From an uncultured Bacteroidota bacterium (GTDB lineage Bacteria > Bacteroidota > Bacteroidia > Chitinophagales > S012-47), in the NCBI GenBank assembly GCA_913062655.1, contig CAJXXO010000016.1:1-19039 (forward strand): a DNA stretch of 19,039 nt, in the 5' to 3' direction. A model generated the notes under the pieces. It was not told where the DNA came from and made no database searches. It was given only the letters and a program-made list of their open reading frames with translations. The translations under genes and the position numbers were made by a program. Of the stretch, positions 15,524-19,039 are shown piece after piece (position 1 is the first letter of the stretch; each line of letters begins with the position of its first letter).

Positions 15524-17103
15524 GGCGCAGTATAGGTTTTGGTGACCCCTTCAAAATGCACGCGAAGTATGTCACCCGGTTGTAACTGTTCTTTTTCAAT
15601 AAAGTAGGCTTCTTCCTCAACCGCAGCAATAACGCGGTACTGCCGAAGATTACCATCGGTATCTGCAATATGATAGTACAAGTGCTTTGGCGGAGACAAC
15701 AGACGGTCTTCGTCATCCCGCTCGGGTAAGTAAGCCTCGTTTACATTGATATTGATATACTCTCCAGATGGTTGGATGATAAAACTACTGGTGTCAACTG
15801 TGTGTCGACCCAATGCTTTGCTCGCTATTGGCACTCCGTATCCGTGGTGGTAGTCGTAATAGGGGTACAGATGGCCCGCTTCCTCTACTGCGCGCAGTAG
15901 CGCTATGGGTGTAAGCGCTGGGCGAGACTGCAACAAGCAAGCGGCAAATCCTGCTACCAAGGGTGAGGAGAACGATGTACCCGCTGTTTCGCCCATGCCT
16001 TTTGGGGTGGCGCCCACTACTATGCCCGGAGCCGTCACATTGGGTTTCAACCGTCTGTCAGCCGTAGGGCCAGGCGAGGAGAACGAAGTGGCGATATCGG
16101 TATAAGGATTGGTGGCCCCAACGGTTAATACACTGTCCCCATCGGCTGGGGTGCCCAGGGTACCCCAACTACCATCGCCCTCATTGCCAGAGGAATTGAC
16201 AATGAGGATGCCCTTTTGTACCGCCTGGTTGGCCGCACGGACAATCGGACTGGTGCGCCCATCCATTTCTTCCTGGAAATATCTTTTATTGGTATAGCCC
16301 AATGACGCATTTATAATGCTCACACCAAAGCGGTCCATCCATTCAATCGCCTGAATCCAGGCCAGCTCCTCCTGAATGTTTTCCCTGATGCCATATTCTG
16401 TTCTGGCCAACACCACTTCTACTTCTGGTGCCACACCGATCAACATAGAGTCGCCATAGCGACCGGCAATACAGCTCAGCACAGCAGTACCGTGACTGCT
16501 ATATCCATAAACGGAAGAGTCTTGCCGCAGAAAATCGTACGTGGCCAGAATACGGCCCTCTTCCCGCAAATGAGCAAAGGAAGGATGCACATCCACCCCT
16601 TTGAACCCCCCATCTACAACACCTACCCGAACACCTTTACCGGTGATGCCTGCCTGCTGCCAGTGGCGTACCCCCAGTCTCCGGGTCTGATAGGCCAGAA
16701 GGACCGAATCGCTATCCGACAGCGGAGGCCACTCTTGAGCGCGGTGGGTTAGGTGCGTACCGGTAGATTGTAGAAAGGTCTCCTTAACAAATGGCAAACG
16801 GGCGATCTCCGCCCACTGCGCTGGCGTGGCTGTAATAGCGGCTGCATTTAACCATCTACTGGCACCCCATACCGTATCTGCCACACGGACTACACTTGAT
16901 AGATAGAAGTCGCTCACCGGCAAGTCTGAAGCAGCGGGGTAGGCAATAGCCAGTCGATCTTTTCTGGCTTTGGCGTAGTCATCGAAATAGGTGTCGGGCA
17001 ACGCGCTATGCTGCTTATCGGTAAAGAATACCCATCCGGAAGACTGTGCAACAAGCGCAGATGAAAAGCATACCAGCAAATAGTAGAGGAGTTGTTTCTT
17101 CAT
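15520..17103 (-). CDS. S8 (subtilisin-family) serine peptidase, exported
   Basis: A 527-residue secreted peptidase from the chosen ATG, which begins a signal peptide (MKKQLLYYLLVCFSSALVAQ); an open frame to 17172 would add 23 residues before it and is less likely. After the signal comes GWVFFTDK, typical of this Bacteroidota S8 branch, then a prodomain-like region to about 130. The catalytic triad is D164 (GVVDGGFKG), H204 (SSHGTAVLSC) and S377 (GTSFSSPLVAG), with the oxyanion asparagine N307 in NSSGNEGDG, so the enzyme should be active. After the catalytic domain (ending about 440) a roughly 85-residue beta-rich tail follows. It does not look like the usual type IX secretion sorting domain, so the final location (periplasm, surface or medium) is open. 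It is coupled by ATGA to the barrel gene downstream and is divergent from hup. Confidence 0.92.
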   Translation of the reverse strand: MKKQLLYYLLVCFSSALVAQSSGWVFFTDKQHSALPDTYFDDYAKARKDRLAIAYPAASDLPVSDFYLSSVVRVADTVWGASRWLNAAAITATPAQWAEIARLPFVKETFLQSTGTHLTHRAQEWPPLSDSDSVLLAYQTRRLGVRHWQQAGITGKGVRVGVVDGGFKGVDVHPSFAHLREEGRILATYDFLRQDSSVYGYSSHGTAVLSCIAGRYGDSMLIGVAPEVEVVLARTEYGIRENIQEELAWIQAIEWMDRFGVSIINASLGYTNKRYFQEEMDGRTSPIVRAANQAVQKGILIVNSSGNEGDGSWGTLGTPADGDSVLTVGATNPYTDIATSFSSPGPTADRRLKPNVTAPGIVVGATPKGMGETAGTSFSSPLVAGFAACLLQSRPALTPIALLRAVEEAGHLYPYYDYHHGYGVPIASKALGRHTVDTSSFIIQPSGEYININVNEAYLPERDDEDRLLSPPKHLYYHIADTDGNLRQYRVIAAVEEEAYFIEKEQLQPGDILRVHFEGVTKTYTAP

Positions 17104-17224
17104 GGCCGACCAAAGTTCGAAAATGTGCTGTAATTGCCTATTATCAACGGTTTTAGACTTATTTCCCGGCACAAAATATCAACATTTCTCGTATTATCAC
17201 CACTACTGCTGCATTCTTTTACTC

Positions 17225-17237
17225 GCTGATAATCAGC
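17225..17237. promoter_or_regulatory. 13-bp palindrome between the divergent S8 peptidase and HU genes
   Basis: GCTGAT-A-ATCAGC is a perfect 6-1-6 inverted repeat, 122 bp from the peptidase start and 146 bp from the HU start. It is not followed by a T-run, so it is not a terminator. It might bind a dimeric regulator; no such regulator is encoded nearby. The remainder of this 279-bp gap holds the HU promoter and no open frame I can support. Confidence 0.3.
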
Positions 17238-17309
17238 CTATTACAAACATCGAAAAAAACATCATACGCTGAAACGCCCTGCTTATCAACATCACAGCCT
17301 TTTCAGAAG

Positions 17310-17339
17310 TTTGAACGGCTGTCAGGTACACTATATTTG
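17310..17339 (+). promoter_or_regulatory. Consensus Bacteroidota promoter for the HU gene
   Basis: TTTG at 17310-17313, 18 bp, then TATATTTG at 17332-17339. Both elements match the Bacteroidota -33/-7 consensus fully, as expected for a strongly expressed gene. The predicted leader is about 35-40 nt before the ATG at 17383. Confidence 0.75.
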
Positions 17340-17382
17340 TCGTGTTCGCTTACTTCATTTGTAAACAAAAAACATTCGAACT

Positions 17383-17655
17383 ATGAACAAAGGAGAATTG
17401 ATCAATCAGATTGCACAGGATGCAAATTTGACAAAAGCACAAGCTACTGACGCATTGAACAGCTTTATCGAATCCACAGCTAAGTCTTTGAAGTCTGGCG
17501 ACAAGTTGACTTTGGTTGGCTTCGGTACTTTCTCTGTTTCTGAGCGCTCTGCTCGTAAGGGTCGCAACCCACAAACAGGTAAAGAAATCAACATCCCTGC
17601 ACGCAAGGTAGTTAAGTTCAAGGCAGGAAAAGACCTGACCGACAACATCAACTAA
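17383..17655 (+). CDS. hup: HU-family DNA-binding protein
   Basis: A 90-residue histone-like protein that binds and bends DNA as a dimer and compacts the nucleoid. The sequence follows the HU pattern throughout: MNKGELINQIAQDANLTK, then a helical dimerisation core, VGFGTFSVSERSARKGRNPQ, TGKEINIPARKVVKFKAGK and a short C-terminus. The beta-arm carries RNPQTGKEINIPA, with the proline that intercalates into DNA. IHF-type subunits are close relatives, but length and arm sequence favour HU. Codons are biased (CGT/CGC, AAG, GGT), as in highly expressed genes, unlike neighbours. It has its own strong promoter and terminator, so it is monocistronic. Confidence 0.95.
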   Translation: MNKGELINQIAQDANLTKAQATDALNSFIESTAKSLKSGDKLTLVGFGTFSVSERSARKGRNPQTGKEINIPARKVVKFKAGKDLTDNIN

Positions 17656-17677
17656 TAAAACTAGCTACAATAGCTGG

Positions 17678-17708
17678 GGCGGGCGTTGTAAGATGTCCGC
17701 CTTTTTTT
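17678..17708 (+). terminator. Rho-independent terminator of the HU gene
   Basis: GGCGGGC (17678-17684) pairs with GTCCGCC (17695-17701) in a 7-bp stem with one G-U pair and a 10-nt loop, followed by seven T (17702-17708). The T-run overlaps the stop codon (17707-17709) of the convergent gene. A smaller repeat, AGCTA-CAA-TAGCT, lies just upstream. Confidence 0.8.
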
Positions 17709-18906
17709 ATGCCCCTACCATAGCAGACGCTGCCCACATTTGGCGCAGCCGCTCCAATTGATAGTGCAAAGCCCAATTGTCTGAAGGGCGATGGGTCGCC
17801 CACTCGAGCAGTTGCGCTACAGCCTCTGCCGGCTGCTGGTAACGATAATAAACCGGGGCGACCTGCTCTACCATTTCCTGCAACCGGATAGGCGACCACC
17901 ACTGTTGCACCTCCCGATGAAGGCCTTGTTGTGTACTTGACTGATGTCGTAAGGCCACCCAATGTACGGGAAACCGATGCTCGCTCAAGTAACCCACAAA
18001 AGGTTGTGGCATATCCCTGAGCCACTGGTTAAAGCTGGTCAGATCGTCCACCTGAGGAAGGCGTTGCCACAAAAAGTGAAACCGCTGTAAGTCTGTAAAA
18101 AAGGATAGCCCAAGCCATTGGTCCACATCCGCATTGGCTGCGGGCGACCAGTCCAACACTCCGTATGCTGTAACCGAAGGGATGAAATGGGCTTGTTGCC
18201 GCAGTTGATAGCTCCACTGCAAGGTGTAGAGCTCCGATGGAGAGGTGCCCGCTACGCCTGCTGACAGCAGATAGGCGCTCTGCCGAATAGCAAACAATTG
18301 ACGGTCAAACGGCCACTGATAGGAAAAGCCCGCTTTTTTAATAGCTTGCTGCCAATAGCGCTGGGACAATTCATAGAGGTAGTACACTTTTGTGGCGGCA
18401 GGACTTTCCACATTATACCAACCCACCTGGTGCTGCCGGTCCTGGAAAAAGATTTCAGTAGCTGCTAGTACACCTTCCCCCATGCCAAAATGAGCGGGCC
18501 AAAGCACAATGGGCGCATCATTCTGGTTTACCGTATCCAGTCGATAAGCGGCTTCGTCCAGGCCCAGTTTAATAGCCAATTGATCGGCCCGGTGCTCCGG
18601 CAGATGCTGAAAGTTGATCCCAAAACAACGAAGGCCGGGGTGTGCTTTCTTGTATTTTTCTACCGCCCAAAACTGCGCCATATTCTCCCGCAAGAGCGCT
18701 TCATCATCCCACTCTGAAGAGTACCATACCACCAATATTTCCCATTCTCCATACCGTACTGTTTTATGTAAGTCTTCGAGTAGCGACAGCAGATGGGTAC
18801 ACCCCCTGCAGGGAATAACCACTACACCGGCAATGTCCTCCGGCACCGGTTCGGTTACCTGGGGAGGCATGTGCATGTGCTGCGAAAAATAGGGGCGTTG
18901 TCCCAT
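17707..18906 (-). CDS. GT-A/GT2-like glycosyltransferase-related protein, DxD apparently missing
   Basis: A 399-residue cytoplasmic-looking protein without signal peptide. The N-terminal half resembles family-2 glycosyltransferases: GVVVIPCRGCTHLLSLLEDL (27-46) and EWEILVVWYSS (54-64) match the first two beta strands of the nucleotide-sugar domain. LPEHRADQLAIKLGLDEAAYRL (102-123) resembles the 'ARKIGMDEA' motif I recall from a Bacteroidota GT2-like family, and LYELSQRYWQQAIKKAGFSY (177-196) resembles its later YE..LRYY..GLR.AGFPY motif. Where that family has the metal-binding DAD, this protein reads PIVLWPAHFGMGEG (132-145), so metal-dependent sugar transfer is doubtful. The last ~120 residues have no match I recognise. 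The ATG at 18906 is chosen, as it lies 1 nt after the stop of the upstream gene; a longer frame to 18981 would overlap that gene. Family assignment is from memory of motifs. Confidence 0.65.
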   Translation of the reverse strand: MGQRPYFSQHMHMPPQVTEPVPEDIAGVVVIPCRGCTHLLSLLEDLHKTVRYGEWEILVVWYSSEWDDEALLRENMAQFWAVEKYKKAHPGLRCFGINFQHLPEHRADQLAIKLGLDEAAYRLDTVNQNDAPIVLWPAHFGMGEGVLAATEIFFQDRQHQVGWYNVESPAATKVYYLYELSQRYWQQAIKKAGFSYQWPFDRQLFAIRQSAYLLSAGVAGTSPSELYTLQWSYQLRQQAHFIPSVTAYGVLDWSPAANADVDQWLGLSFFTDLQRFHFLWQRLPQVDDLTSFNQWLRDMPQPFVGYLSEHRFPVHWVALRHQSSTQQGLHREVQQWWSPIRLQEMVEQVAPVYYRYQQPAEAVAQLLEWATHRPSDNWALHYQLERLRQMWAASAMVGA

Positions 18907-18907
18907 A

Positions 18908-19039
18908 TCAATTGGTATCTGACAAAGCTTCCAATAGGTCGAGTACCGGTTCGAACTCCTGCACCCCCGGCCTGATCTCATCCGGTATCAGCAAGTTGAT
19001 ACCAGCCGGTTCATATTGCGCCAGCAAAGCTTCCACCAC
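18908..19039 (-). CDS. C-terminal fragment of an unidentified gene, 5' partial at window edge
   Basis: On the minus strand a frame is open from the window edge for 43 codons and ends with TGA at 18908-18910, one base before the ATG of the GT-like gene. The visible tail contains EPAGINLLIPDEIRPGVQEF and then EPVLDLLEALSDTN. The regular helical ending, and a stop so close to the next ATG, support it as a real coding end in the same operon. I do not recognise the family from this fragment. Codon use resembles the neighbours. Confidence 0.6.
   Translation of the reverse strand: MVEALLAQYEPAGINLLIPDEIRPGVQEFEPVLDLLEALSDTN

Noticed and set aside
13325..17103. The idea that peptidase, barrel, TonB-like, sigma and anti-sigma genes form one dedicated operon
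   Set aside because: A strong terminator (13959-13983) and two gaps of about 120 bp divide the block into at least three transcripts; only a functional link could be argued.
17104..17172. 23-residue N-terminal extension of the S8 peptidase
   Set aside because: The ATG at 17103 begins a standard signal peptide (MKKQLLYYLLV); the extension would bury it behind a charged stretch.
18907..18981. 25-residue N-terminal extension of the GT-like protein
   Set aside because: It overlaps, in another frame, the coding end of the upstream gene, and the ATG at 18906 fits an operon start.
1..19039. Mobile elements, CRISPR arrays, defence systems, tRNA or rRNA genes
   Set aside because: No transposase or integrase, direct-repeat array, nuclease/defence domain or RNA-gene pattern was seen on either strand.

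Overview
This window looks like ordinary chromosome from a member of the Bacteroidota. The evidence is the TAnnTTTG-type promoters, a CarboxypepD_reg-like domain ending in an LDEVV motif, a small C-terminal-domain TonB protein, S8 peptidase and outer-membrane barrel families typical of the phylum, and the lack of Shine-Dalgarno sequences at most starts. The moderate-to-high GC and protein style suggest a Saprospiria/Lewinella-like lineage, but that is a guess. Genes are densely packed. I see no rRNA, tRNA, CRISPR array, insertion sequence or phage gene.

Region 1 (2-5529, + strand): the 3' part of a DUF4140/DUF4139 (MuiA-like) protein with an inserted carboxypeptidase-regulatory-like domain, a DJ-1/PfpI protein in the same operon, diaminopimelate decarboxylase (lysA) from its own promoter, and a TPR membrane protein that ends in a histidine-kinase-like phosphoacceptor helix pair with no ATPase domain.

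Region 2 (5521-11877, - strand): a compact probable operon, read right to left, of glyA, an NhaP-type cation/proton antiporter with an RCK-like tail, trmB and an RNase Z-like metallo-beta-lactamase-fold protein. Before it lies a CBS-domain ClC chloride transporter or channel.

Region 3 (11896-17103, - strand): an envelope-centred block. An S8 serine peptidase overlaps an outer-membrane barrel gene (ATGA). A TonB-like protein has its own terminator. An ECF sigma factor gene overlaps a gene whose product joins a short cytoplasmic anti-sigma-like segment, one inner-membrane helix, a long disordered linker and a C-terminal outer-membrane-type beta-barrel. This sigma/anti-sigma-barrel pair is the best candidate here for a little-described system: a one-polypeptide link from outer membrane to sigma factor. 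The ClC gene follows it by 18 nt and has its own -7 box almost on the start codon.

Region 4 (17104-19039): a divergent regulatory gap with a perfect palindrome, an HU-family DNA-binding protein gene with a textbook promoter and terminator, a convergent gene for a GT-A-like protein that seems to have lost its DxD motif, and the C-terminal 43 codons of an unidentified gene.
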